From: JANWYQ01 sp034432445
GTDB taxonomy: Bacteria; Chloroflexota; Anaerolineae; JAAEKA01
Direction: 5' to 3'
Length of the DNA: 39,808 bases
Assembly: GCA_034432445.1 (NCBI GenBank)
Contig: DAOUBX010000035.1
Span: 1-39,808, forward strand
Shown here in pieces: positions 1 through 9,514 of the stretch. The position numbers and the translations under genes are program-made. The notes beneath the pieces are model-generated. The model saw nothing but the letters and a program-made list of their open reading frames with translations. It did not search any database and had not been told where the DNA came from. Every line of letters starts with the position of its first letter. Position 1 is the stretch's first letter.

Positions 1-1035
1 GCCTACCGCCTGCCCCGGGAGCCCCTCTTCGCCGAGATCGAGCACATCAAGCGGGCCGGGGTGGAGATCCGCTGCAACATGGAGCTGGGCAGCGATTTCA
101 CCGTCAAGTCGTTGCAGGCCGACGGCTACGCGGCCATCATCCTGGCCCTGGGCGCGCATCGCAGCCGGCGGCTGGGCGTGCCGGGCGAGGACCTGCCGGG
201 CGTCTATCACGGCGTGCAGATGCTGCGCGACATCGCCCTGGGCAAGCTCCCCGACCTCACCGGCAAGGTCGTGGTGGTGGTCGGCGGCGGCGACACGGCC
301 ATGGACGCGGCGCGCTCGGCCTGGCGGCTGGGCGCGCGGGAGGTGCACATCGTCTACCGCCGCGACCGCGACCAGATGCCGGCCATCCCCGAGGAGATCG
401 AGGGCGCCGAGGCCGAAGGGGTGCAGTTCCACTTTCTGGTGACGCCGGTGGCCGTGCTGGGCGACCGCCACGTGACCGGCGTGCGCCTACAGCGCCAGCG
501 GCTGGGCGACTTCGACAAGAGCGGCCGGCGCAGCCCGGTGCCCATCCCCGGCTCCGAGTACATCATGCCGTGCGACCTGCTGATCCCGGCCATCGGCCAG
601 GTGACCTGGGTGGACGACGAGGCGGTAGCGCTGTCGCGGCAGGCCAGCTTCCGCGTGGGCAAGGCCTTCGAGCTGGGCACGCCGGGCGTCTTCGCCGCCG
701 GGGACGCGGTCAGTGGGCCGGCGACGGTGGTGCAAGCCGTGGCCCACGGCAATCAGGTGGCGCTGGTGGTGGACCATTGGCTGCAAACCGGCGAGCTGGG
801 CGGCGTCTACTACCACCCCAAGCGCCACGACATCCCGCAGCTTTACAACCTGGACGACTACGCCGAGGCGCGGCGGCCTGCCCCGCGGCTGCTCTCACCG
901 GAGGAGCGCCGCCTGCTGCCCGGCTTCGCCGAGATCGAGCTCACCTACGACGAGCACACCATCCAGGAGGAGTGCAAGCGCTGTCTGCGCTGCGACCTGG
1001 ACTGGCTGCAACGCATCGGCGAACCGCTGCCATAG
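1..1035 (+). CDS. GltD-like FAD/NAD(P)-dependent oxidoreductase (5'-truncated by window edge)
   Basis: The frame is open from base 1, so the N-terminal part lies outside the window and 344 codons remain. The visible part is the NAD(P)-binding half of a glutamate synthase small-subunit-type flavoprotein. It shows a GGGDTAMDAA dinucleotide-binding loop followed by the VYRRDRDQMPA segment typical of GltD. A second FAD motif with GVFAAGDAVSGPATVVQAVA lies near the C-terminus. It ends with a CKRCLRCD cysteine cluster, often seen in GltD-like subunits that serve formate dehydrogenases or hydrogenases. The formate channel gene begins 7 bp downstream and formate dehydrogenase follows, so a role as an electron-transfer (NAD(P)H-linked) partner of FdhA is likely. 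A true glutamate synthase subunit is less likely because no large GltB subunit is visible. Confidence 0.85.
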   Translation, partial: AYRLPREPLFAEIEHIKRAGVEIRCNMELGSDFTVKSLQADGYAAIILALGAHRSRRLGVPGEDLPGVYHGVQMLRDIALGKLPDLTGKVVVVVGGGDTAMDAARSAWRLGAREVHIVYRRDRDQMPAIPEEIEGAEAEGVQFHFLVTPVAVLGDRHVTGVRLQRQRLGDFDKSGRRSPVPIPGSEYIMPCDLLIPAIGQVTWVDDEAVALSRQASFRVGKAFELGTPGVFAAGDAVSGPATVVQAVAHGNQVALVVDHWLQTGELGGVYYHPKRHDIPQLYNLDDYAEARRPAPRLLSPEERRLLPGFAEIELTYDEHTIQEECKRCLRCDLDWLQRIGEPLP

Positions 1036-1042
1036 ACCAACC

Positions 1043-1969
1043 ATGAACTCCAATCCTACCCCTATCGACAACGGCTCGGCGTCAACGGCGCTGGGCCCCG
1101 CCCACTTCAGCGTCGACGCCTTCATCCCACCGGAGATGGCGGTCAAGGCTGAAAACGTTGGCGTCAAGAAAGCCAACATGGGCTGGCGCAACACCATGGC
1201 CCTGGCCGTGCTGGCGGGCGCGTTCATCGCCCTGGGCGCCGCCTTTTCCACCACCGTGACGGCCGGCGCGGCCGGCCAGATGCCCTACGGGTCCATTCGG
1301 CTGACGGGCGGTCTGGCCTTCTGCCTGGGCCTGATCCTGGTAGTGGTGGCCGGCGCCGAGTTGTTCACCGGCAACAACCTGATCGTCATGGCTTGGGCCG
1401 ATCGCCGGCTGACCCTACGCCAGGTGCTGCGCAACTGGGGTCTGGTCTACACCGGCAACTTCATCGGCTCCATCGCCACAGCGGTGATGATGCTCTTCAC
1501 CTTGCAGTACACCTTTGGCGGCGGCGCTGTGGGGCTGAACGCGCTCAACATCGCCAACGCCAAGTGCAGCTTGGGGTTCGTGCAAGCCGTGGCGCTGGGC
1601 GTGATGTGCAACGCGCTGGTCTGCCTGGCCGTCTGGCTCTGCTTCAGCGCCCGCTCCACCACGGACAAGATCCTGTCGATCATCTTCCCTATCACGGCTT
1701 TCGTGGCGGCCGGCTTCGAGCACAGCGTCGCCAACATGTATTTCATCCCGATGGGCCTGCTGATCAAAGCCACGGCCGCGCCCGAGTTCTGGGCCGCCAT
1801 CGGCAAGACGGCAGCGGATTACGCCAATCTAACATGGGCCAATTTCCTCCTGGCCAATCTGCTACCCGTCACCATCGGCAACATCATCGGCGGCGCGGTG
1901 ATGGTGGGGTTGGTGTATTGGTTTATTTACATTCGTAAAGGGCTTACAACTCAGGCAACGGCCAAATAG
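1043..1969 (+). CDS. Formate/nitrite transporter (FNT) family channel
   Basis: 308-aa polytopic membrane protein of the FNT family (FocA/FdhC/NirC), normally a pentameric channel passing formate, nitrite or related small anions. About six hydrophobic segments are visible. The segment AGAELFTGNN carries the conserved ELFT-x-N signature, and the N-terminal FSVDAFIPPEMAVKAENVGVKKA stretch is typical of the cytoplasmic N-terminus. The ATG at 1043 is chosen because the family homology begins there; the same frame is open upstream only by overlap with the oxidoreductase gene. No clear Shine-Dalgarno sequence is seen, consistent with translational coupling to the gene ending 7 bp earlier. Its place beside formate dehydrogenase makes formate the likely substrate (inference). 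Confidence 0.9.
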   Translation: MNSNPTPIDNGSASTALGPAHFSVDAFIPPEMAVKAENVGVKKANMGWRNTMALAVLAGAFIALGAAFSTTVTAGAAGQMPYGSIRLTGGLAFCLGLILVVVAGAELFTGNNLIVMAWADRRLTLRQVLRNWGLVYTGNFIGSIATAVMMLFTLQYTFGGGAVGLNALNIANAKCSLGFVQAVALGVMCNALVCLAVWLCFSARSTTDKILSIIFPITAFVAAGFEHSVANMYFIPMGLLIKATAAPEFWAAIGKTAADYANLTWANFLLANLLPVTIGNIIGGAVMVGLVYWFIYIRKGLTTQATAK

Positions 1970-1975
1970 TACAGA

Positions 1976-2004
1976 TTAGCCAATTCGCGCAAATCGACTA
2001 TAAT
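1976..2004 (+). promoter_or_regulatory. Promoter of the toxin-antitoxin operon
   Basis: A perfect -10 hexamer TATAAT (1999-2004) lies 17 bp after a weak -35 TTAGCC (1976-1981). It is followed by the inverted repeat CTCGA-N5-TCGAG (2008-2022), placed where an autorepressing antitoxin could bind, and then by an AGGAGG ribosome binding site (2026-2031) before the antitoxin ATG at 2037. The operator role is inference. Confidence 0.6.
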
Positions 2005-2036
2005 GACCTCGAACGGATCGAGATCAGGAGGTCGTC

Positions 2037-2297
2037 ATGGTTACAGTTGCAGCTACCGACTTGAAGAACAGGCTCGGCCAAATCATCAATCAGGCCCAGC
2101 GCGAGCCCGTGCTGGTGCAGAGCCACGGGCGCGACGTCGTCGTGATTGTCGATCACGAGGAGTATGCGCGACTGCGCCGGCTGGAGGACGCCTACTGGGC
2201 GGCGCGCGCCGATGAGGCGCTCAAGAACGGTTTTCTTCCTCCTGAGGAGTCGATGGCGTTTCTGCTGGCGCGCTACGCCACCGCCGATGAGGCGTAA
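2037..2297 (+). CDS. Type II antitoxin, Phd/YefM family
   Basis: 86-aa protein starting MVTVAATDLKNRLGQIINQA, the standard Phd/YefM N-terminal fold that binds DNA as a dimer, followed by the PVLVQSHGRDVVVIVDHEEY strand-helix part. The C-terminal 35 residues would wrap the toxin. The start is fixed by AGGAGGT four bases upstream. The toxin gene begins 6 bp after the stop. The antitoxin normally neutralises the toxin and represses its own promoter together with it. The pair sits between the formate channel and formate dehydrogenase genes, which is an unusual location. Confidence 0.88.
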   Translation: MVTVAATDLKNRLGQIINQAQREPVLVQSHGRDVVVIVDHEEYARLRRLEDAYWAARADEALKNGFLPPEESMAFLLARYATADEA

Positions 2298-2303
2298 TCT
2301 GGC

Positions 2304-2573
2304 ATGGCGCGCAAGCTATCCCTGACCAACGACGCCAAGCGGCTTCTGGATCGTCTCGACGCCAAGCAGTTTCGACAGGTCGTGCGCCGTGTTCTGGCGC
2401 TCATCGACGACGCGATGCCTCCGGACGCGATCAAGTTGACAGGCTCCGAGTACCGGCGTGTCGATCAGGGCGAATATCGCATCGTGTATGTCCTTGATGC
2501 CGACACGGTCTACATCGTCGTCGTAGGCAAGCGCAATGGCGACGAAGTCTACGCTCAAGCGCGCAGGAAGTGA
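2304..2573 (+). CDS. Type II toxin, RelE/ParE superfamily
   Basis: 89-aa basic protein with the RelE/ParE pattern: an N-terminal helix pair (MARKLSLTNDAKRLLDRLDAKQFRQVVRRVLAL), then GSEYRRVDQGEYRIVYVLDADTVYIVVVGKRNGDEVY. The YR-x-x-x-GEYRI-Y core matches RelE-type mRNA interferases more than ParE gyrase poisons, but the two cannot be separated safely by eye. It is transcribed with the upstream antitoxin and its stop is 23 bp before the fdhA start. fdhA may therefore receive transcription from the toxin-antitoxin promoter. Confidence 0.87.
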   Translation: MARKLSLTNDAKRLLDRLDAKQFRQVVRRVLALIDDAMPPDAIKLTGSEYRRVDQGEYRIVYVLDADTVYIVVVGKRNGDEVYAQARRK

Positions 2574-2596
2574 CGTCAGTAGCAAAGGCAGGTCCC

Positions 2597-5449
2597 ATGC
2601 CCACCCTCACCATCGACAACCAACGCGTGAGCGCCCGCGACGGCGCAACCATCCTGGAGGCGGCGCGCGGCGCAGGCATTCACATCCCCACGCTCTGCCA
2701 CCACCCTGACCTGAGCAACGTCGGCGCGTGCCGCATGTGCGTGGTGTCGGTGGAGAAGGCGCGCGGCCTGCAGACGGCCTGCACCACGCCCGTGGCCGAG
2801 GGCATGGTCGTCCACACCAACGCGGCCGACGCCGTGGCCACCCGCAAGTTCGTGTTGGAGATGCTGCTCAGCGACCACCCCAACGAATGCATGACCTGTG
2901 AGGTCAACGGCGACTGCGAGCTGCAAGACCTGGTCTACGACTACAACGTCGCCTGGCCGCAGCACAGCGGCCAGCGCCACAGCTATCCCATCGACCCTGA
3001 CCCCAACCCCTTCGTCTTCATCGACCGCAACAAATGCATCCTGTGCGGCCGCTGCGTGCGCGCCTGCGGAGAGATCCAGAACCGAGACGTGTGGAGCTTT
3101 GCCTACCGCGGCTTCAAGACCAAGCTGGTGGCCGGCGCCGACGAGTTCATGCTGGACGCGCGCTGCGAGAGCTGCGGCCAGTGCGTGGCCTACTGCCCCA
3201 CCGGCGCGCTGTTCGACAAAATGAGCGTGGGCAAGGGCCGCGCCGGCCAGATCACCAAGGTGCGCACCACCTGTTCCTTCTGCGGCGTGGGCTGCCAGTT
3301 CGACCTCAACATCCGCAACGGCAGGGTGATACGCGTCACCAGCGCCGCCGACGCGCCGGTCAACGGCCTGGCCCTGTGCGTCAAAGGCCGCTACGGCTAT
3401 GATTATGTCCACAACCCTGAGCGCCTCACCCGCCCCCTGGTCCGCGCCAAATGGCTCGACTCGACCGAGGTGGAGCGGCAGGTAACCGATAACCGATGGA
3501 CGATAATCGGTAACGCCGAAGAACGCCGGTCAGCGGTCACCGATCACCGGTCACCGGTCACCGATGACACCTTCATCGCGGTCGACTGGGACACCGCCCT
3601 GGACGTGGTCGCCCGCAAGCTGGCGGCGGAGAAGAAGCAGCACGGCGGGCAGAGCTTTGCCATACTGGCCTCGGCCAAGTGCACCAACGAGGAGAACTAC
3701 CTCTTCGCCAAGTTCGCGCGGCAACTGATGGGCACCAACAACGTGGACCACTGCGCGCGCCTCTGTCACGCCAGCACCGTGGTAGGGCTGGCGGCCAGCT
3801 TCGGCAGCGGCGCCATGACCAACACCATCCGCGACATCACCGAGCAAAGCCGCTGCATCTTCGTCATCGGCAGCAACACCACCGAGCAGCATCCGGTCAT
3901 CGGCGTCAAGATCCGCCGCGCCAAGCGCCAGCGCGGGGCCAAGCTGATCGTGGCCGACCCGCGGCAGATCGAGCTGGCCGAGCATGCCGACCTCTACCTG
4001 CGCCACCGCCCCGGCACCGACATCGCCCTGCTCAACGGCCTCATGCACGTCATCGTCCGCGAGGGCTGGCAGGACGCCGACTTCATCGCCCAGCGCACCG
4101 AGGGCTTCGACGAGCTGGCGGCGACCGTGGCCAAGTACACACCCGCAGTCGTCAGCGAGATCACCGGCGTGCCCGCGGCCGACATCGAGCGGGCCGCGCA
4201 GATGCTGGCCGAGCACCGGCCCGGCGCGCTGATCTACGCCATGGGCATCACCCAGCACAAGGCCGGCGTGGCCAACGTCATGAGCTGCGCCAACCTGCAG
4301 ATGCTGCTGGGCAACATGGGCGTGCCCGGCGGCGGGGTTAACCCGCTGCGCGGCCAGAACAACGTCCAGGGTGCGTGCGACATGGGCGCCCTGCCCAACG
4401 TCTACAGCGGCTATCAGCCGGTGACCAACCCGGCCGCTCAGGCCAAGTTCGAGGCCGCTTGGGGCGTGCCGCTGTCCAGCCAGGTCGGCCTGACCGTCAC
4501 CGAGATGATCAACGCCGCCGAGCGGGGTGACGTGCGCTGCCTCTACATCGTGGGTGAGAACCCCATGACCAGCGATCCCGACCTGCGCCACGTGCAGTAC
4601 TCGCTGAACAAGGCCGAGTTCATCGTGCTGCAAGAGCTCTTCTTCAGCGACACCGCCGCCTACGCCGATGTGATCCTGCCCGCGGCCAGCTTTGCCGAGA
4701 AGGAAGGCACCTTCACCAACACCGAGCGGCGCATCCAGCGCGTGCGCAAGGCCGTGGAGCCGCCCGGCGAGGCCCGGCTGGACACCTGGATCATCAGCGA
4801 GCTGGCCCGCCGGCTGCTGGCCTTGGGCGTGGCCGAGCCCAATGCCGCTGCGCCCTATGCCGGCTGGGACTACCAGACGCCGCAGGACGTGATGGCCGAG
4901 ATCAATGCTCTGACGCCCAGCTATGCCGGCGTCACCTACCGGCGGCTGGAGGCCGGCGCGCAGCTTCAATGGCCCGTGCCCGACGAGGGGCACCCAGGCA
5001 CGCCCATCCTGCACGTCGGCAAGTTCACGCGCGGGCTGGGCCGCTTTGCCGCGGTTGACCACGTCCCGGCCGGCGAGCTGCCCGACGACACCTACCCCGT
5101 GTACATGACCAGCGGCCGGGTGCTCTATCACTGGCACGGCGGCGAAATGACCCGACGGGCGGCCGGCTTGCTGGCCGTGTACCCGGAGGCGCTGGTCGAG
5201 GTCAGCGCGGAGGATGCGCAGCGGCTGGGTCTGGCCGACGGCGACATGGTGCGCGTGATCTCACGCCGCGGAACCATCGAAGCCAAGGCCTGGGTGACCG
5301 ATCGCGTCAACGCCGGGCTGGTCTTCACCACCTTCCACTTCCCCGACCAGGCCGCCAACTGGCTGACCAGCGCCGAACATCTGGACCCGGTGGCGAAGAT
5401 CCCTGAGTTCAAGGTGACGGCCGTGCGGCTGGAGAAAGCCTCGTCGTGA
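2597..5449 (+). CDS. fdhA: Formate dehydrogenase catalytic subunit (NuoG-like N-terminus, Cys at the active site)
   Basis: 950-aa molybdenum/tungsten-bis-MGD enzyme that oxidises formate to CO2. Order of domains: [2Fe-2S] ferredoxin (Cys34, 45, 48, 62), NuoG-type His/Cys cluster region, two [4Fe-4S] ferredoxin motifs (CILCGRCVRAC and CESCGQCVAYC), Fe4S4-MopB domain (CSFCGVGC near residue 235), then the molybdopterin domains and C-terminal dinucleotide-binding domain. The segment NNVDHCARLCHAS matches the FdhF active site, with Cys390 where Sec occurs in FdhF. The start at 2597 is preferred to an earlier in-frame codon (2570) because GGCAGGT precedes it and the ferredoxin fold begins there. 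Residues about 295-323 are encoded by an array of short repeats. The TGA stop lies in a repeat of a second family. Assignment as formate dehydrogenase rests on the catalytic motif and the adjacent channel gene. Confidence 0.9.
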   Translation: MPTLTIDNQRVSARDGATILEAARGAGIHIPTLCHHPDLSNVGACRMCVVSVEKARGLQTACTTPVAEGMVVHTNAADAVATRKFVLEMLLSDHPNECMTCEVNGDCELQDLVYDYNVAWPQHSGQRHSYPIDPDPNPFVFIDRNKCILCGRCVRACGEIQNRDVWSFAYRGFKTKLVAGADEFMLDARCESCGQCVAYCPTGALFDKMSVGKGRAGQITKVRTTCSFCGVGCQFDLNIRNGRVIRVTSAADAPVNGLALCVKGRYGYDYVHNPERLTRPLVRAKWLDSTEVERQVTDNRWTIIGNAEERRSAVTDHRSPVTDDTFIAVDWDTALDVVARKLAAEKKQHGGQSFAILASAKCTNEENYLFAKFARQLMGTNNVDHCARLCHASTVVGLAASFGSGAMTNTIRDITEQSRCIFVIGSNTTEQHPVIGVKIRRAKRQRGAKLIVADPRQIELAEHADLYLRHRPGTDIALLNGLMHVIVREGWQDADFIAQRTEGFDELAATVAKYTPAVVSEITGVPAADIERAAQMLAEHRPGALIYAMGITQHKAGVANVMSCANLQMLLGNMGVPGGGVNPLRGQNNVQGACDMGALPNVYSGYQPVTNPAAQAKFEAAWGVPLSSQVGLTVTEMINAAERGDVRCLYIVGENPMTSDPDLRHVQYSLNKAEFIVLQELFFSDTAAYADVILPAASFAEKEGTFTNTERRIQRVRKAVEPPGEARLDTWIISELARRLLALGVAEPNAAAPYAGWDYQTPQDVMAEINALTPSYAGVTYRRLEAGAQLQWPVPDEGHPGTPILHVGKFTRGLGRFAAVDHVPAGELPDDTYPVYMTSGRVLYHWHGGEMTRRAAGLLAVYPEALVEVSAEDAQRLGLADGDMVRVISRRGTIEAKAWVTDRVNAGLVFTTFHFPDQAANWLTSAEHLDPVAKIPEFKVTAVRLEKASS
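3481..3567 (+). repeat. Heptamer repeat array inside fdhA
   Basis: Units of the GRTNACC type (GGTAACC, GATAACC, then GGTCAGC, GGTCACC, GATCACC, GGTCACC, GGTCACC) occupy 3481-3494 and 3528-3562, with a diverged stretch between. Read in the fdhA frame they give a linker with VTDHRSPVTD. The same heptamer family occurs outside genes at 10953-11036, 11166-11200 and 16492-16540. The strand read here has no stop codons in any frame. Confidence 0.85.
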
Positions 5450-5547
5450 CGCCTTCAGCCGTCCACACCCCGCCGAGCGACTGAAGTCGCCACTACCAAG
5501 CGCGCTGTTCTCACGACGAGACCCTTGTAGTGACGACTTCAGTCGTC
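5445..5547. repeat. Three copies of a CTTCAG interspersed element downstream of fdhA
   Basis: Copies at 5445-5464 (diverged), 5479-5496 (inverted) and 5527-5547 (GTAGTGACGACTTCAGTCGTC). The second and third form an inverted repeat with 17 of 18 matching bases around a 30-bp spacer and could fold as a hairpin in RNA. The first copy contains the TGA stop codon of fdhA. Related copies occur at 34320-34339 and 36933-36992. Confidence 0.85.
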
Positions 5548-5612
5548 CGCACGCCACTTTTGCGGCCGAATTCACGGATATGACCTAGATCATGGTGGGG
5601 AACAGCAGAGCG

Positions 5613-5621
5613 TGATATGCT
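5613..5621 (+). promoter_or_regulatory. Possible extended -10 promoter for the hydrogenase operon
   Basis: The string TGATATGCT fits an extended -10 (TG-N-TATGCT) with no good -35. A hairpin-forming pair GCCCCC/GGGGGC (5673-5678 and 5689-5694) lies in the presumed leader, ahead of AAGGAG (5729-5734) and the hoxE ATG. This is weak evidence. The 291-bp gap after fdhA otherwise holds only the repeat elements. Confidence 0.3.
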
Positions 5622-5740
5622 TGCCCACAATGGTACGCTGCGTGTGCCATGTTAACGCGGCCAGAGCAACGAGCCCCCTGACGCGATTGGGGGCCGGCCA
5701 AAACGACCGGAACCCTACGGAGCTTAGCAAGGAGTCTGCC

Positions 5741-6327
5741 ATGCCGGAGAGCACTGTCCGCAGCGCAGCAGCGCCTGATCAGTCCCACCCCAGCGGCGAT
5801 CCCAGGTTCATATTGATCGATCGCACGCTCAAGCGCTTTCGCTATCAACAGGATGCCCTGATCGAGGTGCTGCACACGGCGCAGGAAGCCTTTGGTTACT
5901 TGGAGGAGGATCTGCTGATTTATGTGGCGCGCCAACTCAAGTTGCCCTTGAGCTGGGTCTACGGTGTGGCCACGTTCTATCACTTCTTTTCGCTGCAACC
6001 CCAGGGCGAACACAATTGCATCGTCTGCATGGGCACGGCTTGCTATGTCAAGCGAGCAGCGGAGATCGTGGCCGCTCTGCGTGCAACCTACGGCATCGAC
6101 GCGGGCCAGACCACATCCGACGGCAAGCTGAGCATCACTGCAGCCCGCTGCCTGGGAAGTTGCGGCCTGGCGCCGGTGATAATCCTGGACGGCGAGGTGT
6201 TGGCGCGCGAAACGCCCGAGACCACGTTGGCCGCCGTAGCGCAGGCTCTGGCCAGCGGCCGGCCCAGCGCCGGGCGCAACGGCCACGAACCCGCAGCCGG
6301 CAACAACTTCGACGAGGATGACGACCT

Positions 6328-6331
<4 letters not shown>
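5741..6331 (+). CDS. hoxE: NAD-reducing hydrogenase diaphorase subunit HoxE / NuoE-like
   Basis: 196-aa thioredoxin-like [2Fe-2S] protein. The cluster ligands are the C-x4-C of CMGTAC and the C-x3-C of CLGSC, about 40 residues apart as in NuoE/HoxE. The helical N-terminal domain (YQQDALIEVLHTAQEAFGYL) and the VYGVATFYHFFSL segment are family hallmarks. The start at 5741 is set by AAGGAG six bases upstream. The gene overlaps hoxF by 4 bp (ATGA), so the two are translationally coupled. The C-terminal 25 residues are acidic and probably disordered. Its place with hoxFUYH argues for the hydrogenase rather than complex I. Confidence 0.9.
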
Positions 6332-8049
<1,718 letters not shown>

Positions 8050-8065
8050 GGCGAGGAGAGAAGTC

Positions 8066-8805
<740 letters not shown>

Positions 8806-8809
<4 letters not shown>

Positions 8810-9405
8810 CAACACTCGCTACAAAGAAGACACCGGCCAAGGCTGCCAAGGCTGCCGGCGCGGCCAGCAGCAAGGTCCGGCTGGCCACCGTCTGGCTCGG
8901 CGGCTGCTCCGGCTGCCACATGAGCTTCCTGGACTTGGATGAAAAGCTGATCGACCTGGCCGAGGCGGTCGAGCTGGTTTACAGCCCCATCGCCGATGTC
9001 AAGGAGTTCCCCGAGAACGTGGACGTGACCCTGGTGGAGGGCGCAGTGGCCAATGTCGACCACGTGGAACTAGCCGAGAAGATTCGGGCGCGCAGCAGAA
9101 TCGTGGTCAGTTTCGGCGACTGCGCGGTGACCGGCAACGTGACCAGCCTGCGCAACAAATTCCCCGTGGAAGACTTGTTGACCAAGGTGTACCATGAGGG
9201 GCCAGGCGCAGCGCCGCGCGGCGGCGAGGTGGACAAGATTGTGCCAGCCCTTATCCCACGCGTGCTGCCTCTGCACCAGGTGATTGCGGTGGACGCCTTC
9301 ATTCCCGGTTGCCCGCCCGACGCCGAGCGCATCTGGACGGCTGTCAATGCGTTGTTGACAGGCGAGCCGGTGGTGTTGCCTGAGAAGATGAGGAAGTTCG
9401 GGTAA
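8806..9405 (+). CDS. hoxY: NiFe hydrogenase small subunit HoxY
   Basis: 199-aa small subunit that carries the proximal [4Fe-4S] cluster next to the NiFe site. The ligand pattern is visible as GGCSGCHMS near the N-terminus, FGDCAVTGN in the middle and PGCPPDAERIW near the C-terminus. The single-cluster, short architecture is that of group 3 cytoplasmic hydrogenases, with no twin-arginine signal. About 20 Ala/Lys-rich residues precede the fold and are probably flexible. The ATG at 8806 overlaps the hoxU stop; an earlier in-frame extension would only be shadow translation of hoxU. Confidence 0.93.
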
Positions 9406-9514
9406 TGGCGCGCGGTTGTGCAAGCGTATGGTCGTTACAAGGGCCCGAACAGACGATCAGGCGACCGCACGACCAAATGAACACACGACCGAACGAGAAA
9501 ACTGAGGTATGACA

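Noticed and set aside
713..1042. A longer N-terminus for the formate channel
   Set aside because: The extension overlaps the oxidoreductase gene and reads as low-complexity shadow sequence; FNT homology starts after the ATG at 1043.
3551..5137. A 528-codon open frame on the - strand inside fdhA
   Set aside because: It is the antisense of a clearly conserved molybdopterin enzyme; its translation is Val/Gly/His-rich without family motifs, as expected for a GC-rich shadow frame.
5577..5582. GATATG as a -10 box with TTGCGG at 5560 as its -35
   Set aside because: Spacing is only 11 bp.
9406..9508. Imperfect cgacc-rich repeats between hoxY and hoxH as members of the heptamer family
   Set aside because: The units do not match GRTNACC and have no fixed period.
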